Positions 36,619 through 47,887 are shown, numbered from the stretch's first letter. The stretch is DNA of 64,000 nucleotides from Zophobihabitans entericus (GCF_011745665.1 NZ_CP050253.1:1959418-2023417); one strand, 5' to 3'. Numbers and translations: made by a program. Notes: a model not told the origin generated them from the letters alone.

Positions 36619-38931
36619 ATGCCTGTTTATATCTCTTTACTTGGTTTTAATCTTAGCTGTGTTATTTTATTATTTATAACAAGGCTACCAACAACTTTGG
36701 AACTTACTATTCTGAGTGTTCTGACACTGGTTATCTCACTTTGTATTTGCTGTATTACCAATTGCAAAAAATTATTACGTACAATGCTATGCTTTATTGT
36801 TATGGGACTGGTTGGGATATTATGGTCAACACTCAGTGCTAAGCAATATATGGCAAACATTCTGCCTTATATTGATAAACAACTGATGGTGCAGGGAATT
36901 GTCACTACAGCAAACATTGACGTTCAGGACGCTACTAGTAAAGAGAATCGATTTGTTTTATTTAATATAGATAGTATTGATAATCAGGAATTATCTGCAA
37001 GTGTGCCTATTGTCTTACAGTGGTCAGAACAATTTCCGGCTATTTTTGCAGGTCAGAAATGGCAACTATTAGTTCAGACGCGTGCCAGTCATAGCAGACT
37101 TAATGAAGGTAGCTTTGATAGTCAGCGCTGGTCTGTTGCCAACCGAACGGTACTACAGGGACGAGTTAAGAGTTACCAGCTACTTGAGCTGGAATATAGT
37201 TTACGGCAGACAATTATCTCTTCGGCCTTAGATTCTATAGGGCAATCTTCCAGGGCAGATATTTTAATTGCTTTAGCCTTTGGTGAGCGTGAACGGTTAA
37301 CGGAAGAACATAAGCAGATACTTATGCAGACCGGTATTATGCATTTGATGGCGATATCAGGTATGCATATTATGCTGGTTGCTTTGGTCATCTGGCATTT
37401 GGTGAGAGCAGCCCAGTATATTCTGCCTAAGCAGTTTATCTCTTTGAAATATCCTATTTTCATCAGCTGGGCAGGCGCTTTATTTTATACCTGGTTATCT
37501 GGCATGAACCCTCCAGCTATTCGGGCCATGATAGCCATGAGTTGCTGGCTACTAGTCTATTCAAGACAAATTTATCTCTCTTCATGGCAGATATATCTGT
37601 GGGTTGTCACATTACTGTTGCTATTTGATCCTCTAATGGCGCTGTCTGATAGTTTTTGGTTATCCTGCTATGCTGTAGCCAGTCTGATTTTTCTGTTTCA
37701 GTGGTTACCACTACCTAAGGTAGTTAAGCGTAAAAAACGAGGGTATTTTGCGCGTTTATTACATTTACAGTTTGGTCTGCTTATTCTATTACTGCCTGTA
37801 CAGTTTTGGATTTTTCAGGGAATGAGTTATGGGTCATTAATTGCTAATCTGGTGGCTATTCCCATTGTTTCCCTCATCACCTTTCCTGCTATTTTAATTG
37901 CTCTCATTCTGCATATATTTAATTTATCGTTATTAGAGTCATATTTTTGGTTTATCGCTAATGAGTCTTTAGAGTGGGTGTTATATTTTATTCAGGTTGT
38001 TGATGGTAGCTGGTATTACTTCTCAAAACACATGTATCTGCTAAGCCTTATAGGTTGGCTTGGTTTAATCATCTGGCGTACAGAGTTTTGGCGTTCATTT
38101 TATATCACCATAATGTCAGGTTTATTACTGATTTTTTTGCCTTTTTGGCAAAAAGAGCAGGGTGTCTGGCAATTACATGTACTGGATGTGGGACATGGCT
38201 TAGTAATTGTTATGCAGCAGGAACAAGATGTTGTTCTATATGATACGGGTCAGCTCTGGGAGTCAGGAAGTATGGCAGAGAAGGTGATTCTGCCTTTTTT
38301 ACGGTGGAATGATTTTCGTCTAATAGGAATTATTGTCAGTCACGATGATAGCGATCACCGTGGAGGACTTGAAATCTTACAACGATACTATCCACAAAGC
38401 TGGTTATTAATGTCTTCAGCAACATCACCTGAGAATCACTGCATAAAAGGTAAATCATGGAAATGGATATCTTTAAATTTTGAAGTACTCTGGCCATTAT
38501 CGGCAGTTGAACAAGCCAGAAATGCTGACTCTTGCGTGGTGAGAGTTTTTGACGGTAAACATTCAGTTTTATTGACAGGAGATTTGGAAAAAGCACAGGA
38601 GTACAGACTGGTAGAGCAGTATAAATATGGATTATCTTCAACAATTTTACAAATTCCTCATCATGGCAGTAATACGTCGTCCAGTTATGCCTTTTTAAAC
38701 CATGTTATGCCGGAAATAGCGGTTAATTCTATTCCCCGTTATAATCCGTGGCATTTACCTTCAGATAAAGTCATAGCACGCTATAGTGATAAACAAATTC
38801 CTGTTTTTTCAACAGCCAGCGCTGGACAAATTAGTATACTGTTTACTCATGAGAATTGGCACGTCAACACATATAGACAACAAATAAAACCCCGTTGGTA
38901 TCACGATTGGTTTGGTGCTTTGACGAATTAA
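36619..38931 (+). CDS. comEC: DNA uptake channel ComEC/Rec2 family
   Basis: An inner-membrane channel for single-stranded DNA entry in natural competence. It is 770 aa with an N-terminal OB-like domain (about 80-175) and a Competence domain of multiple membrane helices (about 210-490, with FGERERLTEEHKQILMQTGI, MHLMAISGMHIMLVAL and LSGMNPPAIRAMIAM). A C-terminal metallo-beta-lactamase-like domain (about 510-750) has LDVGHGLVIV, VSHDDSDHRGGLE, LLTGDLEKAQE and IPHHGSNTSSS. It corresponds to E. coli ycaI, at the same place. With pilABCD it suggests a capacity for DNA uptake. Confidence 0.95.
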   Translation: MPVYISLLGFNLSCVILLFITRLPTTLELTILSVLTLVISLCICCITNCKKLLRTMLCFIVMGLVGILWSTLSAKQYMANILPYIDKQLMVQGIVTTANIDVQDATSKENRFVLFNIDSIDNQELSASVPIVLQWSEQFPAIFAGQKWQLLVQTRASHSRLNEGSFDSQRWSVANRTVLQGRVKSYQLLELEYSLRQTIISSALDSIGQSSRADILIALAFGERERLTEEHKQILMQTGIMHLMAISGMHIMLVALVIWHLVRAAQYILPKQFISLKYPIFISWAGALFYTWLSGMNPPAIRAMIAMSCWLLVYSRQIYLSSWQIYLWVVTLLLLFDPLMALSDSFWLSCYAVASLIFLFQWLPLPKVVKRKKRGYFARLLHLQFGLLILLLPVQFWIFQGMSYGSLIANLVAIPIVSLITFPAILIALILHIFNLSLLESYFWFIANESLEWVLYFIQVVDGSWYYFSKHMYLLSLIGWLGLIIWRTEFWRSFYITIMSGLLLIFLPFWQKEQGVWQLHVLDVGHGLVIVMQQEQDVVLYDTGQLWESGSMAEKVILPFLRWNDFRLIGIIVSHDDSDHRGGLEILQRYYPQSWLLMSSATSPENHCIKGKSWKWISLNFEVLWPLSAVEQARNADSCVVRVFDGKHSVLLTGDLEKAQEYRLVEQYKYGLSSTILQIPHHGSNTSSSYAFLNHVMPEIAVNSIPRYNPWHLPSDKVIARYSDKQIPVFSTASAGQISILFTHENWHVNTYRQQIKPRWYHDWFGALTN

Positions 38932-38958
38932 AGGTAAAATAGATTAATTTTCTTTTAG

Positions 38959-40725
38959 ATGGATTACATAGTGGATAATAAAGTAACTGATAAGGACTTT
39001 TCGGTCTGGCAAACCTTTAAACGTTTATGGCCGATGATATCTGTATTTAAAGCAGTTTTAATGATATCTGTCGTTTGTTTAATTATGAACGCAGTTGCGG
39101 ATACTGCATTAATTTCTTTATTAAAACCGTTACTAGATGATGGTTTTGGTAAAAGTGACAGAAGTATTCTATTTTGGATGCCATTTGTTGTCGTAGGGCT
39201 CATTACTATGCGTGGTGTGGCTAACTATACATCAACTTATTGCTTGTCATGGGTTTCTGGCAAAATAGTGATGAATATTCGTCAGAAGATTTTTAACCAT
39301 TTATTAAAAGCTCCAGTACCATTTTATGATCAAAATTCAACCGGACGATTACTTTCTCGTATTACTTATGATTCAGAACAAGTCGCGGCTTCTTCTGCCG
39401 GTGCACTTATTGTTGTTGTGCGAGAAACGGCTTATTTGATCGGGTTGTTTTCCATTATGTTTTACAACAGCTGGCAGCTATCTTTAGTACTTATTGTGAT
39501 AGCACCAATTGTTGGAATTATTATTAAAATTGTTTCTAAGCGTTTTCGAGATATTAGTAAAAATATCCAAAATAGTATGGGCGCAGTGACTTCAGCAGCA
39601 GAGCAAATGCTAAGAGGCCATAAAGAAGTTCTGATTTTTGGTGCGCAGGAAGTAGAAAAGAATAACTTTGATAAAGTGAGTGATCATATTCGTAGATTGG
39701 GTATGAAGATGGTTTCTATTTCAGCATTATCGACACCGATTATTCAGATTATCGCTTCTTTTGCTCTGGCATTTATTTTGTTTATGGCAAGTAATTCTGA
39801 TTTCTCTGATATCTCTGCCGGTTCATTCACAGTAGTCTTTTCAGCAATGGTCGCGTTGATGAAACCTTTAAAAGAACTGACCTCTGTAAATGCACAGTTC
39901 CAGCGCGGAATGGCCGCCTGTCAGACGCTATTTGCTCTACTAGATGAACCTCTGGAAGAAGATAAAGGAACACTTGAGGTTGAAAGGGTTAAAGGTGACA
40001 TTGAGTTTAAAAATGTGGTATTTACTTATTCTACCCGTGAAGATCCGGCTTTGAATGATGTTAGCTTTACTGTACCTGCCGGTACAACTGTAGCATTAGT
40101 TGGTCGTTCCGGTTCTGGTAAATCAACAATAGCAAGCTTATTAACCCGTTTTTATGAGGTTGATCAAGGTGAGATTTTATTAGATCAACATAATATTAAA
40201 GAGTATACGCTGCAATCGTTAAGAAACCAGATCGGACTCGTTTCGCAAAATGTGCATCTGTTTCATGATACGATTGCGAATAATATCGCTTATGGTCGGG
40301 TTGGTGAATACACTCGTGAACAGATTGTTCAAGCAGCAACGCTTGCTCATGCGATGGACTTTATTGAAAAACTGGATAATGGTTTAGATACTATGGTGGG
40401 GGAGAACGGTGTTCTTCTTTCTGGTGGGCAGCGCCAACGTATCGCGATTGCGCGTGCTTTATTGCGTGATAATCCTATCCTTATTCTGGACGAAGCAACA
40501 TCAGCGCTGGATACAGAATCTGAACGTGCGATTCAGTCAGCACTAGATGAATTACAAAAAAATCGTACCTCAATCGTTATTGCCCACCGCTTATCAACTA
40601 TTGAAAAAGCTGATGAGATTATTGTCGTGCATGATGGACGTATTATTGAACGTGGTAGCCACAAAGTACTATTGGACAAAGGTGGTGCTTATATGCAATT
40701 ACACAGTATGCAATTTGGTGAATAG
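38959..40725 (+). CDS. msbA: Lipid A flippase MsbA (ABC exporter)
   Basis: Homodimeric ABC exporter that flips core-lipid A across the inner membrane. It is 588 aa (E. coli 582). There are six membrane helices in residues 25-320. Walker A is [15 protein letters not shown], the signature is [17 protein letters not shown], Walker B is [12 protein letters not shown], and the switch is [10 protein letters not shown]. The ATG at 38959 lacks a clear ribosome site; a GTG at 38971 is an alternative. Its TAG directly abuts the lpxK ATG. Confidence 0.97.
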   Translation: MDYIVDNKVTDKDFSVWQTFKRLWPMISVFKAVLMISVVCLIMNAVADTALISLLKPLLDDGFGKSDRSILFWMPFVVVGLITMRGVANYTSTYCLSWVSGKIVMNIRQKIFNHLLKAPVPFYDQNSTGRLLSRITYDSEQVAASSAGALIVVVRETAYLIGLFSIMFYNSWQLSLVLIVIAPIVGIIIKIVSKRFRDISKNIQNSMGAVTSAAEQMLRGHKEVLIFGAQEVEKNNFDKVSDHIRRLGMKMVSISALSTPIIQIIASFALAFILFMASNSDFSDISAGSFTVVFSAMVALMKPLKELTSVNAQFQRGMAACQTLFALLDEPLEEDKGTLEVERVKGDIEFKNVVFTYSTREDPALNDVSFTVPAGTTVALVGRSGSGKSTIASLLTRFYEVDQGEILLDQHNIKEYTLQSLRNQIGLVSQNVHLFHDTIANNIAYGRVGEYTREQIVQAATLAHAMDFIEKLDNGLDTMVGENGVLLSGGQRQRIAIARALLRDNPILILDEATSALDTESERAIQSALDELQKNRTSIVIAHRLSTIEKADEIIVVHDGRIIERGSHKVLLDKGGAYMQLHSMQFGE

Positions 40726-41721
40726 ATGATTGCCAGAATATGGTCAGGACAGAATAAGCTCTATTTATTATTACTGCCGTTTTCTCTGTTATATGGTTGT
40801 ATTGCCACAGTTCGTCGCTGGTTATATAAAACAGGTGTTCTTCCTTCGTGGAAAGCACCTGTTCCTGTTATTGTGGTAGGTAATTTAAGTGTTGGTGGTA
40901 ATGGTAAAACACCTGTTGTTATCTATCTGGTTGAAGAGTTACAAAAACGTGGGCATCGTGTTGGTGTGATCTCTCGTGGATATGGTGGTAAGAGTGAGAA
41001 TTATCCATTAATTCTGAATGAGACGACTACAACAGCGCAAGCCGGAGATGAACCAGTACTGATTTTTCAACGGACACAAGTTCCAGTTGCTGTGGCACCA
41101 AAGCGTAGCGAAGCGGCTAAAGCGTTACTTGAGAAGTATCAACTGGATGTGATTGTTACTGATGATGGTCTGCAACATTATGCCCTGCAAAGAGATATTG
41201 AAATTGTGGTTATTGATGGTACGCGTTGGTTTGGTAATGGCTGGTGGTTACCTGCAGGTCCAATGCGTGAAAGTCAGCGTCGTTTAAAGTCTGTTGATTT
41301 TACGATTATTAACGGCAATTCTGAGAGTGACCATGGTTTAATTAACCCTGTGACTATGCAGCTTAAACCACAACAGGTAATTAATTTACAGACAGGTGAA
41401 AAACGTGGTTTAAGTGAGCTTTCTCATATTCAGGCGATGGCGGGAATTGGTCATCCGGCACGTTTTTTTGATATGTTAATGCAACTGGGAGCGATAGTTG
41501 AAAGTCAGCACGCTTTTGCTGATCATCAGGATTATCTGCAAGACCAGTTACAATGTTTAGCAACACCAGCACAATCTTTACTGATGACAGAAAAAGATGC
41601 TGTAAAATGCAGAAGTTATGCTCAGCAAAACTGGTGGTACTTACCGATTAGTGCAACACTACCTGAGACTTTTATTACTGATGTCACCAATAAGTTAGAG
41701 ATATTAAAACATAAGGCATAA
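40726..41721 (+). CDS. lpxK: Tetraacyldisaccharide 4'-kinase
   Basis: Sixth step of lipid A synthesis: phosphorylates the 4' position of the disaccharide precursor at the inner membrane. It is 331 aa (E. coli 328). It has an N-terminal membrane segment, the P-loop [18 protein letters not shown] (about 55-72), [27 protein letters not shown] and [20 protein letters not shown]. The start abuts the msbA stop with no gap (TAGATG), so it is cotranscribed. Confidence 0.97.
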   Translation: MIARIWSGQNKLYLLLLPFSLLYGCIATVRRWLYKTGVLPSWKAPVPVIVVGNLSVGGNGKTPVVIYLVEELQKRGHRVGVISRGYGGKSENYPLILNETTTTAQAGDEPVLIFQRTQVPVAVAPKRSEAAKALLEKYQLDVIVTDDGLQHYALQRDIEIVVIDGTRWFGNGWWLPAGPMRESQRRLKSVDFTIINGNSESDHGLINPVTMQLKPQQVINLQTGEKRGLSELSHIQAMAGIGHPARFFDMLMQLGAIVESQHAFADHQDYLQDQLQCLATPAQSLLMTEKDAVKCRSYAQQNWWYLPISATLPETFITDVTNKLEILKHKA

Positions 41722-41727
41722 ATAAAA

Positions 41728-41901
41728 ATGGAACAACGTTTACTGGATGCATTAGCTTGCCCAAAATGTTTTGGCAAACTTATTTATAATAAAGAAAAGA
41801 ACTGTTTAATTTGTCAAAAAGACCAACTGGTTTTTTTAATAAAAGATAATATTCCTGTGCTGCTCGAAAACGAAGCATTACCACTAAGTGGGGACAACTA
41901 A
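41728..41901 (+). CDS. ycaR: YcaR/Trm112 family small zinc-ribbon-like protein
   Basis: A 57 aa protein beginning [20 protein letters not shown], with CPKC and a second pair CLIC, then [15 protein letters not shown]. It matches E. coli YcaR (UPF0434), in the same position between lpxK and kdsB. Function is not established; Trm112-like proteins often act as partners of other enzymes. It lies 6 bases after lpxK and 1 base before kdsB. Confidence 0.92.
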   Translation: MEQRLLDALACPKCFGKLIYNKEKNCLICQKDQLVFLIKDNIPVLLENEALPLSGDN

Positions 41902-41902
41902 G

Positions 41903-42658
41903 ATGGGATTTACAGTTATTATTCCTGCTCGTTTTGCATCAACTCGTTTGCCGGGTAAACCACTTGCTGATATCGCCGGTAAACCGATGGTGATTCGTGT
42001 GATGGAACAAGCCTTAAAATCAGGTGCGAATCGCGTGATTGTAGCAACGGATAATCAGGACGTATTTAATACAGTTAAACAACTTGGTGGTGAAGTCTGT
42101 TTGACCAGTGACAAGCACAATTCAGGGACTGAGCGCTTAGCAGAAGTCATCGATAAATATAAATTTAGCGATGATGAGATTATTGTGAATGTTCAGGGTG
42201 ATGAGCCATTAATTCCACCGGTTATTATTGATCAGGTCGCACATAACTTAGTGCAATATAAAACAGGCATGGCAACACTAGCAGTTCCTATTGAAAGTGT
42301 TGAAGAGGCTTTTAATCCCGGAGCAGTAAAAGTTGTTATGGATAAAGATGGTTATGCACTTTATTTTTCCCGAGCAACAATCCCTTGGGATCGTGATCGT
42401 TTTGCAAAATCTAAAGACCAAATTGGTCAGTTTTATTTCCGCCATATCGGTATTTACGCTTATCGTGCTGGATTTATTCGCCAGTATATTCAGTGGCAAC
42501 CGACTCAGCTGGAACAGATTGAGATGCTGGAACAATTACGTGTGCTTTGGTATGGTGAAAGAATTCATGTGGGTGTTGCTAAAGAGACGCCGGCAATTGG
42601 TGTTGATACTATTGAGGATTTAGAAGCAGTTCGTAAGATTTTTTTAAATAAAAAGTAG
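41903..42658 (+). CDS. kdsB: 3-deoxy-manno-octulosonate cytidylyltransferase
   Basis: Activates KDO as CMP-KDO for LPS inner core synthesis. It is 251 aa (E. coli 248). Motifs are [20 protein letters not shown] (about 7-26), [33 protein letters not shown] and [19 protein letters not shown]. The start is ATG 41903 ([14 protein letters not shown]); the frame extends upstream into ycaR but that start is unlikely. Confidence 0.97.
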   Translation: MGFTVIIPARFASTRLPGKPLADIAGKPMVIRVMEQALKSGANRVIVATDNQDVFNTVKQLGGEVCLTSDKHNSGTERLAEVIDKYKFSDDEIIVNVQGDEPLIPPVIIDQVAHNLVQYKTGMATLAVPIESVEEAFNPGAVKVVMDKDGYALYFSRATIPWDRDRFAKSKDQIGQFYFRHIGIYAYRAGFIRQYIQWQPTQLEQIEMLEQLRVLWYGERIHVGVAKETPAIGVDTIEDLEAVRKIFLNKK

Positions 42659-42703
42659 TCCATATTAATGGAATAAACATTAAAATCATAAGAGAGGCAG
42701 GGT

Positions 42704-43438
42704 ATGAAAATTATTTATACAAAAGATTATCAGGCAATGTCTGCAGAAGGATTTAAAGTCATTAAGCATATCTTTGATACAGTACCAAATCCGGTTATCA
42801 ATACCACCACAGGCGCCAGTTATGATGGTATTTTTGAACTGATGGTTAAGGCGATTAATGATGGAAGTATCAAGTTAGAAAATTGTGTGTTGATGAATCT
42901 GGATGAATATATTTCTCCTCGCCACGCATCTTATAATGTTTATACTTATATGCATAAAAAACTCTATGATTTGATTAAATCGCGTCCTAAAGTGATTGGT
43001 TTAATGGATGCTAGTGTGACAGACCGTCAGGCTGAGCTTAACCGCTATAATCAAATACTCGCTAAATATCCTCGTGATCTACAAATCGTCGGACTTGGTG
43101 TTAATGGTCATCTAGGAGCTAATGAACCCGGTACGTCATTTGATTCTCGCCTATTCTTTGCTAAAAGTGACGAGTCTACAGTGCAAAGTACCATGTTATA
43201 TAATGGCTTAACACGTGATGAAGCACCAGAAGGTATGATGACGCTTGGTCTGGCTGATATAATGGATGCAAAACAAGTATTAGTGACAGCCTCAGGTAAA
43301 CGTAAAGCGGAAGCTGTTAAAGGAATGATTGAAGGCCCGATTACGATAGATGTTCCAGCTTCTATTTTACAAAAACATCCTAATGTTGTTGTGGTACTAG
43401 ACGAAGATGCGGCATCGCTATTAACGCAGCGTAAATAA
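42704..43438 (+). CDS. NagB-family glucosamine-6-phosphate deaminase-like protein
   Basis: 244 aa of the glucosamine/galactosamine-6-phosphate isomerase family. Motifs are MNLDEYIS (catalytic acid), GLGVNGHLGANEPGTSFDSR and ASGKRKAEAVKGMIEGPITI, closer to the Bacillus NagB branch (NGHIGFNEPGTSF) than to E. coli NagB, and without its C-terminal allosteric part. The phosphate loop reads NTTTGASYDGI instead of the usual TGxTP form, so the substrate may differ. GAGAGGCAGGGT precedes the ATG. It is downstream of kdsB but probably a separate addition. Confidence 0.83.
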   Translation: MKIIYTKDYQAMSAEGFKVIKHIFDTVPNPVINTTTGASYDGIFELMVKAINDGSIKLENCVLMNLDEYISPRHASYNVYTYMHKKLYDLIKSRPKVIGLMDASVTDRQAELNRYNQILAKYPRDLQIVGLGVNGHLGANEPGTSFDSRLFFAKSDESTVQSTMLYNGLTRDEAPEGMMTLGLADIMDAKQVLVTASGKRKAEAVKGMIEGPITIDVPASILQKHPNVVVVLDEDAASLLTQRK

Positions 43439-43583
43439 AAATAATTTAGAAATGGCACATCAGGTTGCCATTTTATCTGTATTAATTAAAATGACATTTT
43501 AAATGATTTTTAACTTATTGATTTATTTATATTATTTAATTGATATTAAATGATGCAGATAACTATTATTGATAAGGTATGAG

Positions 43584-44276
43584 ATGAAAACAAAATTTAC
43601 CGGTTTTAGCCAGGAAGGTTTAAACTTTCTACAAACTGTTCGTTTAAAAAATGACAAAGAGTGGTTTGAAGAACATCGTCCAGTATATGAAAAGCGAGTG
43701 TTAGAACCCTTTAAATTATTAGTTGAAGAACTGACGCCTTGTATGTTGAAAATTGATCAATGGTTTGAAACTAAACCAGCTGTGAATAAAACCATATCAC
43801 GTATTCATCGTGATACGCGCTTTTCTAATGACAAGACTCGTTACCGGGATCGCTTTTGGTTAACATTCAAGCGACCAAGTAAAGACTGGAAAGAGTCACC
43901 GGCTTATTTTTTTGAAATTGGACCTGATGCTTATCGCTATGGACTGGGTTATTATTGTACTTCAAAAGAGACGATGGATATTTTTCGTAAAGAAATTAAC
44001 CGTGATCCGGAAGCGTTTTTAAACGTTGCTAAAAGCTGTAAGAAACCTTTTGAGCTGGTGGGTGAGAGTTATAAACGTCCATTAATAAAAGAACAACCAA
44101 CCGAAATTGCAACCTGGTATAATCGTAAAAGTTTCGCGGTTATGGTCACAAGTCATCAAGTGGAAGAGACATTTAGTCCTGATCTTGTCAAGAGACTGAC
44201 TAAAGGATTTCAACAACTAGTGCCATTATATGACTACTTAATGCGTGTTGAAATTATTAAGAATATTCCTGAGTAG
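43584..44276 (+). CDS. DUF2461 domain protein
   Basis: 230 aa of the DUF2461 family, function unknown. Diagnostic segments are FLQTVRLKNDKEWFEEHRPV, SRIHRDTRFSNDKTRYRDRF, AYFFEIGPDAYRYGLGYY and the C-terminal DYLMRVEI. The ATG at 43584 follows AAGG at 6 bases; a TTG at 43569 is rejected. Soluble, no signal peptide. It stands alone, convergent with the fumarase gene. Confidence 0.83.
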   Translation: MKTKFTGFSQEGLNFLQTVRLKNDKEWFEEHRPVYEKRVLEPFKLLVEELTPCMLKIDQWFETKPAVNKTISRIHRDTRFSNDKTRYRDRFWLTFKRPSKDWKESPAYFFEIGPDAYRYGLGYYCTSKETMDIFRKEINRDPEAFLNVAKSCKKPFELVGESYKRPLIKEQPTEIATWYNRKSFAVMVTSHQVEETFSPDLVKRLTKGFQQLVPLYDYLMRVEIIKNIPE

Positions 44277-44342
44277 TTTTTTCTAAGTTTATAAGAAACG
44301 TATCTAAGGAGGATTTCTTAGACACGCTCCTTAAATAAATCT

Positions 44343-45824
44343 TTATATAAGGTGACGGACATAAATAGAGTCACCTTGTGTATCAACAGCCACAGTAACT
44401 GGCATATCTTTCACAACAAATTCATAAATTGCTTCCATTCCCAGCTCTGGGAAAGCAACTACTTTCGCCTGTTTAATCGTTTGTGCTACCAGATAAGCCG
44501 CGCCACCAACAGCCATAAAATAAACTGCACCATTCTCTTTAATGGCGGTGACGGTATCATCCCCACGCTCGGCTTTACCAATCATACCTATTACACCTGT
44601 TTGCTCTAAAAGCTGGCGAGTAAATTTATCCATTCTGGTTGAAGTTGTTGGTCCTGCTGAGCCAACAACTTCGTCTTTAACCGGATCAACAGGACCGACG
44701 TAATAAATTATCTTATTGGTTAAATCAACCGGCAAAGGCTGATTGTTATTTAGCAGATCAATCAACTTTTTATGAGCGGCATCACGCGCAGTGAGTAATG
44801 TACCCGAGAGTAATACTTGCTCTCCTTGTTTGAGTGAACGGAGGTCTGCCTTAGTAATATTATCCAGATTAAGGCGCTTAGTGTTTGCCTGAGTTAAGTT
44901 AATATGTGGCCAGTCATAGGTGGGTGGAGTTAATTTAACTGGGCCATTACCATTTAAAGTAAAAGTAACATGACGGGTAGCAGCACAGTTAGGCACTAAA
45001 GCCACTGGCAGACTGGCGGCGTGAGTCGGGTAATCAAGAATTTTTACATCCAAAACTGTACTGAGTCCGCCAAGACCCTGAGCACCAATTTCCAATCGAT
45101 TAATTTTTTCAAAGAGTGTCAGGCGCAGGGTTTCAATTGATGTTAGTTTTTGGTTAAATTTAACTTTTTCTTGAAGCTCATGAATGTCGACATGAGACAT
45201 TAAAGATTGCTTAGCCATGAGCATCGCTTTTTCTGCAGTACCACCAATTCCAATGCCGATCACACCCGGAGGGCACCAGCCGGCTCCCAGTGTTGGTATC
45301 GTTTTTAATACCCAGTCAACGACGGAGTCTGAAGGATTTAACATAGCCAGACGGGCTTTATTTTCTGAGCCGCCACCTTTGGCTGAACAGGTAATTTCCA
45401 GTTCATCACCGGGAACTATGTCAACATGCAAAACGGCAGGAGTATTATCTTTGGTATTGATTCTGTTACCCGCAGGATCAGAAACTACAGAAGCTCTTAA
45501 GATATTATCTGTATGAAGATAAGCTCGCTTTACGCCTGCATTAACCATCTCTTCTAGTGAAAGTTTCGCATCCCACTGAATATTCATACCGACTTTAAGA
45601 AACACTGTAGCAATACCAGTATCCTGACAAAGTGGTCTTTTATTCTCAGCACACATCTGGCTGTTAATAATTATTTGAGCAAGGGCATTTTTAGCGGCCA
45701 GATTTCTTTCTTTTTTCCAGGCTGCGATCATGGCATCAATAAAATCTTGAGGATGGTAATAACTGATGAATTGAAATGCATCACTAATACTTTGAATAAA
45801 ATCATCCTGTTTGATAACAGTCAT
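44343..45824 (-). CDS. fumA: Class I (iron-sulfur) fumarate hydratase
   Basis: Interconverts fumarate and malate using a 4Fe-4S cluster. It is 493 aa, nearer the ~507 aa Pseudomonas/beta-proteobacterial class I form than E. coli FumA/FumB (548 aa). Motifs are FISYYHPQDFIDAM, NKRPLCQDTGIATVFLKVG (cluster Cys), SAKGGGSENKARLAMLNPSD, GAGWCPPGVIGIGIGGTAEK, VPNCAATRHV (cluster Cys), GSAGPTTSTRMD and VAFPELGMEAIYEF. Divergent from pyrC across 175 bases. The symbol is by class; the enteric fumA/fumB distinction does not apply. Confidence 0.93.
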   Translation of the reverse strand: MTVIKQDDFIQSISDAFQFISYYHPQDFIDAMIAAWKKERNLAAKNALAQIIINSQMCAENKRPLCQDTGIATVFLKVGMNIQWDAKLSLEEMVNAGVKRAYLHTDNILRASVVSDPAGNRINTKDNTPAVLHVDIVPGDELEITCSAKGGGSENKARLAMLNPSDSVVDWVLKTIPTLGAGWCPPGVIGIGIGGTAEKAMLMAKQSLMSHVDIHELQEKVKFNQKLTSIETLRLTLFEKINRLEIGAQGLGGLSTVLDVKILDYPTHAASLPVALVPNCAATRHVTFTLNGNGPVKLTPPTYDWPHINLTQANTKRLNLDNITKADLRSLKQGEQVLLSGTLLTARDAAHKKLIDLLNNNQPLPVDLTNKIIYYVGPVDPVKDEVVGSAGPTTSTRMDKFTRQLLEQTGVIGMIGKAERGDDTVTAIKENGAVYFMAVGGAAYLVAQTIKQAKVVAFPELGMEAIYEFVVKDMPVTVAVDTQGDSIYVRHLI

Positions 45825-45999
45825 AACCTTTGCCTTATTGCCTGAAAATGTAGGTACAATTTAAAAAAATAAGCGTAAATTCTACCTTATTTATGATTTT
45901 AAAAGAAATCTTAATCTAATTTTTTAGACAAAAATAAAATTAATTGGCAAAATAGAGGGCTTCAAATAAAAAGAACAATGAATAAGTGAGTCTGGTTCT

Positions 46000-47043
46000 A
46001 TGTCTGTAAAACTTGTAATTCGCCGGCCAGATGACTGGCATCTGCATCTGCGGGATAATGAAATGTTGGCAACTGTATTACCTTATAGTAGCCAGATTTA
46101 TGGTCGGGCAGTTGTTATGCCAAACCTTGTTCCACCACTCAAGACGACTTCTGCTATTAGTGATTATCGTGAGCGTATTTTAGGTTCTATGCCTGAAAAT
46201 CATCACTTTCAGCCATTAATGACTGCTTATTTGTCTGACGATTCGGATGCTAAAGATTTACTAAGTGGCTATCAAAGTGGTGTAATTAAAGCGGTGAAAC
46301 TTTATCCTGCACATGCAACAACTAACTCAGCTCATGGTGTGAGTTCTGTTGATGCGGTAATGCCAGTGCTTGAAATGATGCAAAAAGAGCGAATTCCGTT
46401 ACTTATTCATGGTGAAGTGACAGACAGTCATATTGATGTTTTTGATCGCGAAGCTCGTTTTATTGAAACAATCTTAGTTCCGTTACTTAATCGCTTACCT
46501 GAATTAAAAGTCGTACTGGAACACGCTACAACGAAAGAAGCAGCCGAGTTTGTATTAAACGGAAAAGATAATTTAGCAGCAACAATTACCCCACAACATT
46601 TATTATTAAATCGTAATGCACTGTTTCAGGGCGGGCTCAGACCACACAATTATTGTTTACCGATCTTAAAGCGTGAGATTCACCGTCAGGCACTGGTTAA
46701 AGCAGTAACTTCTGGTTCATCACGTTTCTTCTTAGGTACAGATTCAGCACCACATGAGCAGGGCAAGAAAGAAGGTGCTTGTGGTTGTGCTGGTGCTTTT
46801 AATGTGATTACAGCTCTCTCTATTTATGCGCATATTTTTGAACAAGAAAATGCTCTGGATAAACTGGAAGCCTTCACCTCTTTAAATGGCCCACGTTTTT
46901 ATGGACTCCCGACAAACACTGAAACTATTACTTTAATTAAACAACCAATGTTTGTACCGGAAAGTATTGAGGTTGTCAGTGGTGGAAAACTGATTCCATT
47001 TTTAGCCGGAGAGCTGCTTGAATGGTCGATAGTTACTGATTAG
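46000..47043 (+). CDS. pyrC: Dihydroorotase
   Basis: Third step of pyrimidine synthesis: ring closure of carbamoyl-aspartate to dihydroorotate. It is 347 aa (E. coli 348). The metal ligands are in [15 protein letters not shown] (His 17 and 19 region), the carbamylated Lys in [24 protein letters not shown] and [13 protein letters not shown], and [20 protein letters not shown] near the end. It ends at a bidirectional terminator shared with ssb. Confidence 0.97.
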   Translation: MSVKLVIRRPDDWHLHLRDNEMLATVLPYSSQIYGRAVVMPNLVPPLKTTSAISDYRERILGSMPENHHFQPLMTAYLSDDSDAKDLLSGYQSGVIKAVKLYPAHATTNSAHGVSSVDAVMPVLEMMQKERIPLLIHGEVTDSHIDVFDREARFIETILVPLLNRLPELKVVLEHATTKEAAEFVLNGKDNLAATITPQHLLLNRNALFQGGLRPHNYCLPILKREIHRQALVKAVTSGSSRFFLGTDSAPHEQGKKEGACGCAGAFNVITALSIYAHIFEQENALDKLEAFTSLNGPRFYGLPTNTETITLIKQPMFVPESIEVVSGGKLIPFLAGELLEWSIVTD

Positions 47044-47068
47044 TTTATATAAGTTAACTCAAAATAAA

Positions 47069-47097
47069 AAAGGCTTGAATGATCAAGCCTTTGTTTT
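47069..47097. terminator. Bidirectional terminator between pyrC and ssb
   Basis: AAAGGCTTGA (47069-47078) pairs exactly with TCAAGCCTTT (47083-47092) over a 4-base loop; a T-rich tail follows and an A-rich tract precedes, serving both convergent genes. Confidence 0.85.
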
Positions 47098-47118
47098 ATC
47101 TGTTAGTAAATTCGTTAA

Positions 47119-47622
47119 TTAAAACGGAATATCATCATCAAAATCCATCGGCGGTTCATTGCTCACTGGTTGCTGTGGTGCAGCCTGTTGAGCAGGGCGA
47201 GATGCTGCCGGCGCTGATGATTGATTGTTAGGACTTTGTCCCCAGCTTTGTTGGCCTGCGCCTTCACCCGCTGAACGAGAGCTAAGAATTTGCATCACAC
47301 CACCGATGTTAACAACAACTTCTGTTGAGTAACGGTCCTGACCTGATTGATCCTGCCATTTACGCGTTTGTAGTGAACCTTCAATATAAACTTGTGAACC
47401 CTTTTTCAAATATTCACCTGCGATTTCTGCTAATTTACCGAAAATAACCACACGGTGCCATTCAGTACGATCTTTCTGTTCGCCAGTTTGTTTATCTTTC
47501 CATGTTTCCGAAGTAGCAATACTGATATTGGTGACCGCTCCACCATTAGGTAAATAACGCACCTCAGGATCTTGTCCAAGGTTACCTACAAGAATTACTT
47601 TATTGATACCGCGACTTGCCAT
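47119..47622 (-). CDS. ssb: Single-stranded DNA-binding protein
   Basis: Coats single-stranded DNA in replication, repair and recombination. It is 167 aa (E. coli 178). The OB fold spans residues 1-112 ([20 protein letters not shown], then [19 protein letters not shown]). A disordered Gln/Ala/Ser/Pro-rich linker follows, and the acidic partner-binding tip ends DFDDDIPF. It is divergent from uvrA as in E. coli; I see no clear LexA box in the 265-base gap. Confidence 0.97.
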   Translation of the reverse strand: MASRGINKVILVGNLGQDPEVRYLPNGGAVTNISIATSETWKDKQTGEQKDRTEWHRVVIFGKLAEIAGEYLKKGSQVYIEGSLQTRKWQDQSGQDRYSTEVVVNIGGVMQILSSRSAGEGAGQQSWGQSPNNQSSAPAASRPAQQAAPQQPVSNEPPMDFDDDIPF

Positions 47623-47848
47623 TCTAGACTCCTAAACTAATTTTATCGGTATATTTATCGATATGAAATTTATTGCAGCATTGTAGCATAGCTAACAAAA
47701 ATAACAGAATAGAATTCTACGGGTAATCAGTGAGTTTGGAATTTATGTCGCATTTTTACACAGAGATTATGTCCGAAAATTTTGCTTAATTAAAAACTAC
47801 CTACTCTTGAAATAGGCATAATAACCAATACATCTTATATACAAATTT

Positions 47849-47857
47849 TGTTATAAT
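47849..47857 (+). promoter_or_regulatory. Extended -10 promoter element of uvrA
   Basis: TGTTATAAT at 47849-47857 (TG-n-TATAAT), about 30 bases before the uvrA start, without a good -35. Likely the main uvrA promoter. Confidence 0.55.
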
Positions 47858-47887
47858 GGACTGTTAATTTTATTAGTAAGAGATCTT

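Noticed and set aside
47623..47887. LexA (SOS) box between ssb and uvrA, expected from E. coli
   Set aside because: No CTGT-N8-ACAG match is seen by eye in the 265 bases; the closest piece, CTGTTAATTTTATTAG, lacks the right half.
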